Below are positions 16,530 to 25,050 of a DNA stretch of 33,198 nucleotides, piece after piece. The translations under genes were made by a program, and so were the position numbers. The DNA lies in assembly GCA_003554535.1 (NCBI GenBank), contig PWGT01000082.1:1-33198 (forward strand). The letters are read 5' to 3'. Numbering within the stretch: position 1 is the first letter of the stretch; each line of letters starts with the position of its first letter. The notes below the pieces were generated by a model that was not told the DNA's origin, did not search any database, and was given only the letters and a program-made list of their open reading frames with translations. The DNA is from Syntrophomonadaceae bacterium. GTDB taxonomy: Bacteria > Bacillota_D > Dethiobacteria > DTU022 > PWGO01.

Positions 16530-17348
16530 ATGAAAGAAATAACTAAGCAAATAAATGAAGGCTTGGAAAAGCTCAGGCAGGAAGGGCCTTTAATCCACCA
16601 TCTTACTAATCATGTAGTAATGAATGATTGTGCCAATATAACCCTGCATATTGGAGGGGCTCCAGTTATGACATTTGCTCCTCAGGAAACAGAGGAAATG
16701 GCTTCCCTGGCCAGTGGGGTAGTTTTAAACATTGGTACTTTAACTGAAGAATACGTAGAAGAAATGATAACAGCCGGCAAAGTTGCCCGCCAAAAAGGAG
16801 TGCCAGTTTTGTTGGATCCAGTGGGTGCAGGCGCTACATCCATGCGTACCAGTGCGGCGAAGCGAATTCTCGATGAAGTAGGGGTAGATATAATAAAAGG
16901 CAATGCTGGGGAAATATCAGTGCTAGCCGGCATAGATGCCACTGTAAGGGGAGTTGACTCTATGGGAACTTCCATGGAACCTTCATCGGTTGTTCAAAAA
17001 ATGGCTGCTGATTATAAAATTGTGGCTGTAATTACTGGAGAAACAGATTGGGTCTCTAACGGGGAAGATACTTACAAAGTTAAAAATGGGCACAAATATT
17101 TATCTGCTCTGGTAGGGACAGGATGCATGCTTGATTCCATTACCACTGCTTTTGCTTCAGCAATGGAGGACCGGAGTATGGCTTCAGTGGCAGCTCTGGC
17201 TGTTTTTGGGATATCTGCTGAATTAGCAGCTCTGAACCCTGAGGTTAAAGGGCCGGCTTCATTTAAGAAGTCTTTATTTGATGAAATATATAACATAAAC
17301 GGGGATAAGATTGAAAAACGGGCAAAGATTGAAAAACTACATCAATAA
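16530..17348 (+). CDS. thiM: Hydroxyethylthiazole kinase
   Basis: Phosphorylates 4-methyl-5-(2-hydroxyethyl)thiazole, the salvage route to the thiazole half of thiamine. The 272-aa length fits. Typical features: HHLTNHVVMNDCANITL near the N-terminus, LDPVGAGAT, KGNAGEISVLAG and the catalytic GTGCMLDSITTAF loop. It starts with ATG 16530 after a GGGAGG site, 3 nt after thiC. Thiazole synthesis genes (thiG, thiH, thiS, thiF) are absent from the window, so salvage may be important or those genes lie elsewhere. Confidence 0.96.
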   Translation: MKEITKQINEGLEKLRQEGPLIHHLTNHVVMNDCANITLHIGGAPVMTFAPQETEEMASLASGVVLNIGTLTEEYVEEMITAGKVARQKGVPVLLDPVGAGATSMRTSAAKRILDEVGVDIIKGNAGEISVLAGIDATVRGVDSMGTSMEPSSVVQKMAADYKIVAVITGETDWVSNGEDTYKVKNGHKYLSALVGTGCMLDSITTAFASAMEDRSMASVAALAVFGISAELAALNPEVKGPASFKKSLFDEIYNINGDKIEKRAKIEKLHQ

Positions 17349-17355
17349 TAACTAA

Positions 17356-18027
17356 TTGTTCAAAAGTACCGAGAGGAGGTTGCAGGCTATTAATCTGGAT
17401 GTATACGTAGTTACCGACAGAAGCTTGACAAACAACAGGAGTTTGACAGAGATAGTAGAAGAAAGCCTGAAAGGCGGGGCCGGAGTTATTCAGTTAAGGG
17501 AAAAAGATGCTACTAGCCGCGAATTTTACAACCTGGCTGTGAAAATCAAAGCAATTATGGAAGAATACCCTGACAGTTCGCTTATTATAAATGATCGGAT
17601 AGATATAGCTCTTGCTGCAAAAGCAGACGGCGTGCATTTGGGGCAGGAAGATATCCCAGTTACTGTTGCTCGCAAAATTATGGGGCCTGAAGCCATTATC
17701 GGGGCTACCGTTTCTTCTGTGGATGAAGCTCATAGGGCGAAGGAAAATGGAGCAGATTATCTGGGAACCATTGCAGTATTCCAAACCCCCACCAAGGAGG
17801 ATGCCGCTCCCATAGGGTTGGAAGGTTTGGAACAAATTTCAATGGCAATAGATCTTCCGATGGTTGCTATTGGAGGAATTAAGGTTGAAAATGTAGCGGA
17901 AGTAATTAAACATGGAGCGGAAGGCGTGGCTGTGGTTTCCGAGGTTATGTGTGCTTCGGAGCCTGCCAGTGCTGTGAAAAATCTTTTGGAACAAGTAAAT
18001 AGGGCCAGGCAAGGAGAGAAAAAATGA
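17356..18027 (+). CDS. thiE: Thiamine-phosphate synthase
   Basis: Joins HMP pyrophosphate with thiazole phosphate to make thiamine monophosphate. It is a TIM-barrel protein with the family motifs VIQLREKDATSREF, INDRIDIALAAKADGVHLGQED, IGATVSS, GTIAVFQTPTKED and VAIGGI. The start is unclear. TTG 17356 has no ribosome binding site, whereas GAGAGGAGG (17371-17379) lies eight codons inside the frame. TTG 17380 abuts that site, and only the rare codons ATT 17389 or CTG 17395 sit at normal spacing. Homologues usually begin close to the LDVYVVTD segment, which favours an internal start. It overlaps thiL by 4 nt. Confidence 0.93.
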   Translation: MFKSTERRLQAINLDVYVVTDRSLTNNRSLTEIVEESLKGGAGVIQLREKDATSREFYNLAVKIKAIMEEYPDSSLIINDRIDIALAAKADGVHLGQEDIPVTVARKIMGPEAIIGATVSSVDEAHRAKENGADYLGTIAVFQTPTKEDAAPIGLEGLEQISMAIDLPMVAIGGIKVENVAEVIKHGAEGVAVVSEVMCASEPASAVKNLLEQVNRARQGEKK

Positions 18028-19034
18028 AAATTGAAGAAATTGGCGAAATTAATCTGATCAAGCACCTCACTACCAATTTAAATCAAGAATATGATTCCTC
18101 TGTGAAATTAGGAGTAGGAGATGATGCTGCGGCAATCAAGTTCTCCGATGATCATTATTTGCTGCTAACAGTGGATATGCTGGTAGAAGGTCGTCACTTT
18201 TTGATAGATAAAATTCAACCTGAGCAACTGGGGCACAAATCCCTGGCTGCGAGTTTGAGTGATATAGCTGCTATGGGGGGCTCTCCCCGCTATGCAGTCA
18301 TTTCGGTTGGCTGGCCGGCTTATGTTGATTTAAATTATACCGAACGAGTTTATGCGGGATTAAGGGGGCTGGCCCGTAAATTTGAGGTTAATATCATTGG
18401 AGGAGATACCGTTAAGGCTCCTCAGCTGGTGGTTGATGTTACGGTGTTGGGCGAAATAAGAAAAGAACCTATTACCCGAAGTGGAGCTCAACCAGGAGAA
18501 TTAATTGCAGTTACCGGGCGAGTGGGAGCATCTGCTGCCGGGTTAAATCTGTTGATTAATGAGCAAAATAATAAAACTTTATCTTCTAAAACGGTTGATG
18601 CGCTTCATCAGGCTCATTTAACCCCTATTCCCAGGGTAAAAGAAGCTTCACTTCTGGTGAAAAAGAATATACCTACTTCCATGATAGATGTTAGCGATGG
18701 AGTGGTAAGTGAAATAAATCATATCTGCTCCAGTAGCGGAGTGGGAGGGGTAATATATGCTGAAAACCTCCCTGTGGATAATAACACTATAGAAGCTGCT
18801 GCTTACTTGAAAGAAGATCATTTGGATTGGGCTTTGTATGGCGGAGAAGATTATGAATTAATTTTTACTTTACCGGAGAGCAAAGTTTCCCAGGCTCGCA
18901 AGGCTTTATCTGAAACAGGGACTGAGTTGCATATAATTGGAAAAACCCTCTCTTCCGAATCTGGATTGCATCTGGAGAAAGAGGGAGAGGTTGTACCATT
19001 ATCCGTAAAAGGTTACGATCATTTTCATGAATAG
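18024..19034 (+). CDS. thiL: Thiamine-monophosphate kinase
   Basis: Uses ATP to convert thiamine monophosphate to thiamine pyrophosphate, the last step of the pathway and the ligand of the riboswitch upstream. It is a 336-aa PurM/AIR-synthetase-fold protein with VGDDAAAI near the N-terminus, VDMLVEGRHF, the GHKSLAASLSDIAAMGG segment, NIIGGDTV, MIDVSDGV and GEDYELIFT. The ATG at 18024 overlaps the thiE stop (ATGA), indicating translational coupling. Confidence 0.96.
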   Translation: MKIEEIGEINLIKHLTTNLNQEYDSSVKLGVGDDAAAIKFSDDHYLLLTVDMLVEGRHFLIDKIQPEQLGHKSLAASLSDIAAMGGSPRYAVISVGWPAYVDLNYTERVYAGLRGLARKFEVNIIGGDTVKAPQLVVDVTVLGEIRKEPITRSGAQPGELIAVTGRVGASAAGLNLLINEQNNKTLSSKTVDALHQAHLTPIPRVKEASLLVKKNIPTSMIDVSDGVVSEINHICSSSGVGGVIYAENLPVDNNTIEAAAYLKEDHLDWALYGGEDYELIFTLPESKVSQARKALSETGTELHIIGKTLSSESGLHLEKEGEVVPLSVKGYDHFHE

Positions 19035-19060
19035 TATTTAAAAGGGGGATAAACTTAATA

Positions 19061-19852
19061 ATGTTTAAAAAGGCATTAACTATTGCCGGTTCCGATTCAG
19101 GTGGAGGAGCTGGAATTCAGGCTGATATCAAGGCCATGGAGAATTTGGGTGTTTTTGGCATGAGCGTGATAACAGCAGTGACTGCCCAAAATACGATAGG
19201 AGTTACTGGCGTGCATCAATTACCTGCAGAATTCGTAGGCCGGCAAATAGATGCAGTGATCACTGATCTGGGTGCTGATGCAGTAAAAATAGGGATGCTG
19301 GGGACTTCTGAAGTAGTTGAGGTAGTAGCTCATAAAATCAATCAGTATAATTTGAAGCGAGTTGTTTTGGATCCTGTTATTGTGGCTACCAGTGGTGATC
19401 GCCTTTTAGCGGAGGAAGCAATAGAGGTAATAAAAAGCAAACTTATTCCTGTTTCTTTTATAGTAACTCCCAACCGAAATGAAGCTGAAATATTGAGTGG
19501 AATTAGTTTAAATTGTGAAGAAGATTTCCGTAAAGCTGCCAGGCTGATCTATGAGCTCGGTGCAGGCGGAGTGCTGGTAAAAGGTGGTGAGTTTGCAGAA
19601 GATCTGTTTACTGATATTTATTATGATGGCAAAGATTTTTATCATTATACTGCACCAAAAGTAAAAACTTCCCATACTCACGGAACTGGATGCACGCTAT
19701 CTTCCGTAATTGCTGCCTGCCTTGCTAAGGAGGCTCTTCCTGCAGAAGCGCTGCAAACAGCCAAAGATTATGTTTACCGGCAGATAGAGAGAGCGCATAA
19801 TTATCCTATTGGCGGCGGAAGTGCCCCCATCTCCCTTCCTCAAGGACAATGA
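19061..19852 (+). CDS. thiD: Hydroxymethylpyrimidine/phosphomethylpyrimidine kinase
   Basis: Phosphorylates HMP and HMP phosphate to the pyrophosphate used by ThiE. It is a 263-aa ribokinase-fold protein with IAGSDSGGGAGIQADIK at the N-terminus, VITAVTAQNT, the catalytic HGTGCTLSS loop and VKGGEF. ATG 19061 follows AAAAGGGGG. It is the last gene of the thi operon. No strong terminator is visible before the next operon. Confidence 0.96.
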   Translation: MFKKALTIAGSDSGGGAGIQADIKAMENLGVFGMSVITAVTAQNTIGVTGVHQLPAEFVGRQIDAVITDLGADAVKIGMLGTSEVVEVVAHKINQYNLKRVVLDPVIVATSGDRLLAEEAIEVIKSKLIPVSFIVTPNRNEAEILSGISLNCEEDFRKAARLIYELGAGGVLVKGGEFAEDLFTDIYYDGKDFYHYTAPKVKTSHTHGTGCTLSSVIAACLAKEALPAEALQTAKDYVYRQIERAHNYPIGGGSAPISLPQGQ

Positions 19853-19926
19853 TATTTTTTTCACATATTTTGCTTAACAGTTGAAGGATTATAAGCGATA
19901 GAAATAGAATATTACTTAATGGAAAA

Positions 19927-19945
19927 AACTTAATTAGTTTAAGTT
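19927..19945. promoter_or_regulatory. Perfect inverted repeat upstream of the first Nuo/Fdh-like module
   Basis: AACTTAA (19927-19933) and TTAAGTT (19939-19945) form a perfect 7-bp inverted repeat around the 5-nt spacer TTAGT. It lies 52 nt before the TTG of the NuoE-like gene, in the 145-nt gap after thiD. The position and symmetry suggest an operator; the regulator is unknown. Confidence 0.3.
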
Positions 19946-19997
19946 TGTTTGTCGCTGCAGGAATTTAAGAAAATATATGCAAGGGAGGTAAGTGCTT

Positions 19998-20480
19998 TTG
20001 GCTGCCGTAATTGAACAAGAGCAAGAATTTGATTATCAAAAGGCTGATGAGTTAATTGAACCGTTTTTGGGTAAAAAAGGAATGATTATTCCTGCTCTCC
20101 AGACGTTGCAGGAGGAATACGGGTATCTGCCCCGCCCTGCTGTGGAGCGTATGGCCCAGAGAATGAGGATTCCTTTGAGCAAGGTGTACGGTGTGATCAC
20201 CTTTTATGCCCAATTTAAGCTGAGCCCCCGTGGTAAGTATATTATCAGGGTTTGTAAGGGAACAGCTTGTCACATTCAAGGTAGTCCCAAAATTGCCGAG
20301 AGAATTCAGGAGATTCTCGAGGTAGAAAGCGGGGAAACCACACCAGATCTGAAGTTTACCCTGGAAGAAGTAGCCTGTATCGGGGCTTGTGCTCTGGCAC
20401 CGGTTATGATGGTTAATGATAATCCTCACGGGCGGCTTTCCCCGGATATTATCAAGGAAATTTTGGATAGTTACGAGTAA
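19998..20480 (+). CDS. nuoE: NuoE-like [2Fe-2S] subunit, module 1
   Basis: A thioredoxin-fold [2Fe-2S] protein of the complex I 24-kDa / HydC family, which passes electrons between the flavin subunit and partner clusters. With the TTG start at 19998 it is 160 aa; the cluster cysteines are C86 and C91 (CKGTACH) and C127 and C131 (CIGACALAP). I prefer TTG 19998 over GTG 19992 because AGGGAGG (19982-19988) is then 9 nt away rather than 3. No membrane segment, so soluble. It is the first gene of a module continuing with a small Cys-rich protein, a NuoF-like and an FdhA/NuoG-like gene. Confidence 0.93.
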   Translation: MAAVIEQEQEFDYQKADELIEPFLGKKGMIIPALQTLQEEYGYLPRPAVERMAQRMRIPLSKVYGVITFYAQFKLSPRGKYIIRVCKGTACHIQGSPKIAERIQEILEVESGETTPDLKFTLEEVACIGACALAPVMMVNDNPHGRLSPDIIKEILDSYE

Positions 20481-20488
20481 TTAGGATA

Positions 20489-20514
20489 ATTAGTAATTTT
20501 TACTAATTTTTTTA
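20489..20514 (+). terminator. AT-only hairpin with T tract (attenuator candidate)
   Basis: ATTAGTAA (20489-20496) pairs with TTACTAAT (20500-20507), followed by six Ts. With only A-T and one G-C pair per arm it would terminate weakly, perhaps trimming expression of the genes downstream within the module. Confidence 0.35.
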
Positions 20515-20543
20515 TTATTACTTTACTTTGAGGAGGTGTACCA

Positions 20544-20723
20544 GTGGAAAAATTCATTGATCCCTGCTGTGAAAAATGTACGCATACTAAGGAATCTCCC
20601 TGCAAAGATTTTGTTAAGTGTTGCATGGAAGGCCCTATCTGCCATGATAATGATTCCTGTGCGGAAAAGAGAAAAGCCGTAGTGAATAAAGTGGCGTTGA
20701 ACGAAAAATTTGCGATTTGCTAG
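20544..20723 (+). CDS. Small cysteine-rich protein, module 1
   Basis: A 59-aa protein starting at GTG 20544 with GAGGAGG 7 nt upstream, ending TAG at 20721-20723. It has nine cysteines at 8, 9, 12, 20, 26, 27, 33, 39 and 59, plus H14 and H34. The partner at 25557-25736 has the same size and shares seven cysteines (8, 9, 12, 20, 26, 33, 39), both histidines and the blocks CCEKC, GPxCH and CAEKRKA. Two copies conserved at the same place in both modules make it a real gene. The pattern suggests an Fe-S or zinc site and a structural, assembly or electron-transfer role with the NuoE/NuoF-like subunits. I recognise no characterised family. Confidence 0.85.
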   Translation: MEKFIDPCCEKCTHTKESPCKDFVKCCMEGPICHDNDSCAEKRKAVVNKVALNEKFAIC

Positions 20724-20807
20724 TGATGGACGAAAATTTGCCTAATAATTTAATTATTTTGGCTAATAATTTTTATCAACAAAGAGAGCAAGGGAGGTAA
20801 GAGTACT

Positions 20808-22625
20808 TTGTATGAAAAGCATTTAATGCTGTGCGGGGCAACAGGTTGTCTTTCTTCAGGTGCTGGAAACATTGAGAAGAAGGTACGCGAAGAGTTGTCT
20901 AAGCATGGACTAGAAGATAAGTACCGCATTGTAATGTCCGGGTGTCCTGGTTTTTGTGAAGTTGGCCCCATTATGGTTGTTTACCCCGACGAAGTATTTT
21001 ACTGTCGGTTGGAAGAAGATGACATCCCCCAAATAGTGGAAAGTCATTTTGTAGGAGGAGAGGTTTACGAAAAACGTCTCTACAAAGGGCCGGATGTGGA
21101 GGCACCGGCACGTTTTTACGATACTATACCATTTTATTCCAAGCAGGTTTTCAATGTATTGCGCAATAGTGGAATTATAGACCCCGAGAATATCGACGAG
21201 TATATTATGCGCGGAGGCTATCGCGCTCTTTCCCGCGTATTGAACATGGAACAAATGGATGTAATTCAGGAAGTCCTTGATTCTGGGCTCCGCGGTCGTG
21301 GTGGCGCTGGTTTCCCCAGTGGAAAGAAGTGGGAGTTCACCTATAAAGCCCCTGGCGAGAAAAAATACATTGTCTGTAACGCTGACGAAGGTGACCCCGG
21401 AGCTTTTATGGATCGCAGTATTCTGGAAGGCGATCCTCATGTTTTGATTGAGGGGATGCTCATTGCCGGCAAGGCTATTGGCGCCGATGAAGGTTATATT
21501 TATTGCCGGGCTGAGTATCCACTAGCTATTGAAAGGCTAAAAATCGCTATCGAGCAGGCGGAAGAATACGGTCTGCTAGGTGAAAATGTTCTGGGTTCCG
21601 GTTTTAATTTTAAATTAAACATTAAGGAAGGCGCCGGAGCGTTTGTATGTGGTGAGGAAACAGCCCTGCTGGCTTCTATTGAAGGGGAGAGGGGCATGCC
21701 TCGTCCTCGTCCACCGTTTCCGGCTCAATACGGTCTTTTTGGCAAGCCTACTTGTATTAACAATGTGGAGACTTTCGGTAATGTGCCTCTTATTTTAAGA
21801 GAGGGTGGAGCCGAAGAGTACAAGAAGATAGGAACAGAGGGAAGTACAGGAACCAAGGTGTTCGCACTGGCCGGGAAAATAAGAAACACTGGCTTGTGTG
21901 AAGTGCCCATGGGTATCACCATTCATGAAGTGGTCTACGATGTGGGTGGCGGTATAATGAACGATCGGGCTTTTAAAGCAGTTCAGGCTGGTGGCCCTTC
22001 CGGAGGATGTATTCCTGAAGATCTGTTGGATTTGCCTATTGATTATGATTCTCTAACCCAGGCCGGAGCAATTATGGGTTCCGGCGGACTGGTGGTTATG
22101 GATGATGGCACTTGTATGGTGGACCTGGCTCGCTATTTCCTTAGCTTTACCCAGAAGGAGTCTTGTGGTAAGTGTACTCCTTGTCGTGAGGGAACCAAGC
22201 GGATGCTGGAAATACTGGATCGGATTTGTGAGGGTGAAGGAGAAGAAGGTGACCTGGAAAGATTGGATGAACTGGCCGGTGCCATTAAAGATAGCGCTCT
22301 CTGCGGACTGGGACAAACTTGCCCCAATCCGGTGTTGAGTACAATCCGTTATTTCCGCCATGAATATGAAGAGCATATTTACGAAAAGTTCTGCCGGGCA
22401 GGAATTTGTAACGAGCTTTTCAACTACTATATTGATGACGAACTTTGCAACGGTTGCACCCGTTGTTCAAAAGCTTGCCCTGTAGAAGCTATTACTGGTG
22501 ATAAGAAAGAAGCCCATCAGTTGGATGTAGATGTGTGCACTAAGTGCGGCAGTTGCCTAAACAAATGTCGCCAGAATGCAATTAAGATAAAGCGTGTAGG
22601 GAGGGAAGCCGATGTCAGCAATTAA
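20808..22625 (+). CDS. nuoF: NuoF-like flavin/Fe-S subunit (HydB-type), module 1
   Basis: A 605-aa NAD(H)-binding FMN subunit of the HydB/NuoF group. Domains in order: N-terminal thioredoxin-like [2Fe-2S] (C9, C14, C46, C50); NADH/FMN core with GLRGRGGAGFPSGKKW and CNADEGDPGAFMDRS; a GAGAFVCGEETALL segment; a [4Fe-4S] site ESCGKCTPCREGT with a fourth Cys in GLGQTCPNP; and a C-terminal two-cluster ferredoxin domain (CNGCTRCSKACP, CTKCGSCLNKC). These extra domains are those of electron-bifurcating hydrogenase and formate dehydrogenase beta subunits rather than plain complex I. It starts with TTG 20808 after AGGGAGG and overlaps the next gene by 14 nt. Confidence 0.94.
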   Translation: MYEKHLMLCGATGCLSSGAGNIEKKVREELSKHGLEDKYRIVMSGCPGFCEVGPIMVVYPDEVFYCRLEEDDIPQIVESHFVGGEVYEKRLYKGPDVEAPARFYDTIPFYSKQVFNVLRNSGIIDPENIDEYIMRGGYRALSRVLNMEQMDVIQEVLDSGLRGRGGAGFPSGKKWEFTYKAPGEKKYIVCNADEGDPGAFMDRSILEGDPHVLIEGMLIAGKAIGADEGYIYCRAEYPLAIERLKIAIEQAEEYGLLGENVLGSGFNFKLNIKEGAGAFVCGEETALLASIEGERGMPRPRPPFPAQYGLFGKPTCINNVETFGNVPLILREGGAEEYKKIGTEGSTGTKVFALAGKIRNTGLCEVPMGITIHEVVYDVGGGIMNDRAFKAVQAGGPSGGCIPEDLLDLPIDYDSLTQAGAIMGSGGLVVMDDGTCMVDLARYFLSFTQKESCGKCTPCREGTKRMLEILDRICEGEGEEGDLERLDELAGAIKDSALCGLGQTCPNPVLSTIRYFRHEYEEHIYEKFCRAGICNELFNYYIDDELCNGCTRCSKACPVEAITGDKKEAHQLDVDVCTKCGSCLNKCRQNAIKIKRVGREADVSN

Positions 22626-24984
22626 TTTAACCATAGACGGCCAGCAAGTGGAAGTAGAACAGGGCAGCACCATCTTGGATGCGGCACAAAAGGTGGGGGT
22701 TGAAATCCCTACGTTTTGCCATGATCCGGAACTGGCTCGATTAGGAGCCTGTCGTATCTGTGTGGTGGAAGTAGAAAAAGCGAGAGCACTGGTAGCTGCC
22801 TGCAGTGCACCTGCAGGACCAGACATGGTAGTGCATACTGATACGGATAGGGTCCGGAAGGCCCGTAACATTATTTTACGGCTGATCTTGGCCAACCACT
22901 CCCTGGAATGCATTACTTGCGAGAAAAACGGCGATTGCAAATTGCAGGATTATTGCTATCAATACGGAGTGGAATCCAGTGATTTTGTAGGAGCCGTAAA
23001 GGAAGTACCATTGGATGATACCAACCCCTTTATAGTAAGGGACATGAATAAATGTATTCTTTGCGGGCGTTGTGTAGGAAGGTGCCAGAATATTGTTGGC
23101 GCTGGAGCTATTGATTTTATTAACCGTGGATTTACTTCTAATGTGGGCACTGCTTTTGGCGATCCCCTGGAAGATTCCAGTTGTGTATTTTGTGGAGTAT
23201 GCGTGGATGTTTGTCCTGTAGGTGCTCTTTCAGCCAAGGCTCGTCTGGGTAAAGGGCGTGCCTGGGAAGTGGAGCAAGTAGAGACTGTTTGTCCTTATTG
23301 TGCTACCGGTTGCAAGGTGGATCTTCATGTGAATGAAGATGACGAGATAGTTGATGCCTCGGCTGATGAAGAAGTAGGGATTAATCAGGGCAAATTGTGT
23401 GCCCGAGGACGCTTTGGTTGGGATTTTACTCGCCATGAGCATCGGATTACAAAGCCCATGGTTAAAGAAGATGGAGTATACGTAGAAATCGAATGGGAAG
23501 AAGCTTTGGAAATGGTGGCAGAAAGAATACAAGAAGTGGAGTCTAATTTTGGGGCGGAAGCCATCGGTGGACTTGCTTCTAGTAGGGTTACCAATGAAGA
23601 GATATACCTTTTCCAAAAGCTTTTACGTTCATTGGGGAGCAACAATATAGATCATCTGGGCCGTTACCGCTATAGCACTTCCCCTCAAACTTCTTCAGTT
23701 TTGTTCAAGAGTGGAGTCATGACCGGGGATTTGCAAAAGATAAATGAAGCGGATGCTGTACTTCTGGTTAACGCTGATATTTCTCAATCACACCCTGTGC
23801 TCAATTACCAGTTGCGGAGTGCTGCCAGCAATGGCACTAGGGTATTCAGCGTAGGAGTTGAAGAGCCGGATGTTTCTGTTCCTGCTGAAAGGTGCTTAGT
23901 GTCGGAAGCAGGCAAAGACCAAGCTGTTCTCAACGGGATAATTAATGTAATCTTGGAAGAGAACTTGATTAATGGAGATGCAGCGAATGACAAAGCTACC
24001 CTTGAGGAAATTAAAAAAGCAGTAGATGGGTTTACTCCTAAATATGTTGAAGATGTAACTGGCGTTCCGGCTACAGATATTAAGGAAGTAGCCCATGGTT
24101 ATGCCAATGCGGAACAGCCTATGATTCTGTTTAATACAGATACCTTCCGCATTGGGGCAGGACTTAAGAGTGTAAAAGCAATGCTTGGCCTGGCTGCAGT
24201 AGCCGGAATGAAGGGTGTGCCTGCTGGTGGGGTTAGTTTCCTGCAGGATTATAACAACTCTCTGGGAGCAACAATTCTGGGTGCTGTTCCTAATTACTTG
24301 CCTAACTTCCAGGATGTTAGTGAACAGTCTGCAAGGGATAAGTTTGGCAAAGCATGGGAGACGGAAATCAATGCCCAACCTGGTTTGAGCTTGAAACAGA
24401 TGATAGAGGAAGCCAAAGATGGCAATATCCAGTGTATGTATATAATGGGCGAAGACCCCATTTCCGGCAGTGAAGATCCGGAAGGAGTAAAAGATGCTCT
24501 GGAAAATCTGGACTTTTTAGTAGTTCAGGATATTTTCTTGAGTGAAACGGCACGTTATGCGGATATAGTTCTTCCTTCAGCTGCTTTTGCGGAAAAGTTG
24601 GGCACATATATAAACCAGGAAGGAAGAGTCCAGCTTGGTACACCGGCGTTGGATCTCCCAGGAGATGCAATGACAGACTTTGAAATAGTTGCTCATCTGG
24701 CATTCTACCTGGGCCTTGATTGGCCAGCTCTCTTTGTGGGAGACGTATTTGGAGAGATTGCTTCGCTGGCTCCTGCTTTTGAAGGCATGAGCTATGTAAG
24801 CCTTGACAAAATCAAGCAAGATCCTTCTGCAGATTCCTGGCAGGCAATATTAAATGATTTGGATGAGTTGGCCGGCCAAGACGAACCTCAGATGGAAACA
24901 GTGGAAGCAGCAGATTTGACCTATCTACATGCAAAAGGTTCTATGACTTCATGCCTGGCTGAAATGAAAAAGCAGCAGGTTTAA
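22612..24984 (+). CDS. NuoG/FdhA-like Fe-S protein lacking the Mo/W active site, module 1
   Basis: A 790-aa paralogue of the formate dehydrogenase encoded at 27602. All Fe-S motifs are kept: [2Fe-2S] C36/C47/C50/C64; His-Cys cluster H96/C100/C103/C109; two [4Fe-4S] sets C148-C158 and C191-C201; and the cluster C227/C230/C234/C263 before the oxidoreductase domain. The active-site segment reads NNIDHLGRYRYSTS where the active enzyme has NNIDHCARL-Sec-H: the Sec position is R353 and the next catalytic His is Y354. The C-terminal molybdopterin-dinucleotide-binding domain (~120 residues) is missing. It therefore cannot be a formate dehydrogenase and, like NuoG of complex I, may only carry electrons. 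Automatic annotation may wrongly call it formate dehydrogenase. Confidence 0.9.
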   Translation: MSAINLTIDGQQVEVEQGSTILDAAQKVGVEIPTFCHDPELARLGACRICVVEVEKARALVAACSAPAGPDMVVHTDTDRVRKARNIILRLILANHSLECITCEKNGDCKLQDYCYQYGVESSDFVGAVKEVPLDDTNPFIVRDMNKCILCGRCVGRCQNIVGAGAIDFINRGFTSNVGTAFGDPLEDSSCVFCGVCVDVCPVGALSAKARLGKGRAWEVEQVETVCPYCATGCKVDLHVNEDDEIVDASADEEVGINQGKLCARGRFGWDFTRHEHRITKPMVKEDGVYVEIEWEEALEMVAERIQEVESNFGAEAIGGLASSRVTNEEIYLFQKLLRSLGSNNIDHLGRYRYSTSPQTSSVLFKSGVMTGDLQKINEADAVLLVNADISQSHPVLNYQLRSAASNGTRVFSVGVEEPDVSVPAERCLVSEAGKDQAVLNGIINVILEENLINGDAANDKATLEEIKKAVDGFTPKYVEDVTGVPATDIKEVAHGYANAEQPMILFNTDTFRIGAGLKSVKAMLGLAAVAGMKGVPAGGVSFLQDYNNSLGATILGAVPNYLPNFQDVSEQSARDKFGKAWETEINAQPGLSLKQMIEEAKDGNIQCMYIMGEDPISGSEDPEGVKDALENLDFLVVQDIFLSETARYADIVLPSAAFAEKLGTYINQEGRVQLGTPALDLPGDAMTDFEIVAHLAFYLGLDWPALFVGDVFGEIASLAPAFEGMSYVSLDKIKQDPSADSWQAILNDLDELAGQDEPQMETVEAADLTYLHAKGSMTSCLAEMKKQQV

Positions 24985-24991
24985 AAAAACT

Positions 24992-25050
24992 AAACCCAAA
25001 TTCCTTATAAGCTTTCTGGAGGCCAGAAACTTATGGGAATTTGGGTTTTT
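24992..25050 (+). terminator. Strong rho-independent terminator between the modules
   Basis: AAACCCAAATTCC (24992-25004) pairs with GGAATTTGGGTTT (25036-25048). The stem continues inward with ATAAG/CTTAT and TTTCTGG/CCAGAAA, and a T tract ends it. It finishes only 26 nt before the next start, leaving no room for a promoter between them. Confidence 0.88.

Noticed and set aside
20910..21440. A 176-aa frame on the minus strand
   Set aside because: It lies entirely opposite the NuoF-like gene, has no recognisable domain or ribosome binding site, and is a shadow of codon use on the coding strand.
22612..24984. Calling this gene an active formate dehydrogenase
   Set aside because: It lacks Sec or Cys at the metal ligand position, lacks the next His and lacks the C-terminal cofactor-binding domain.
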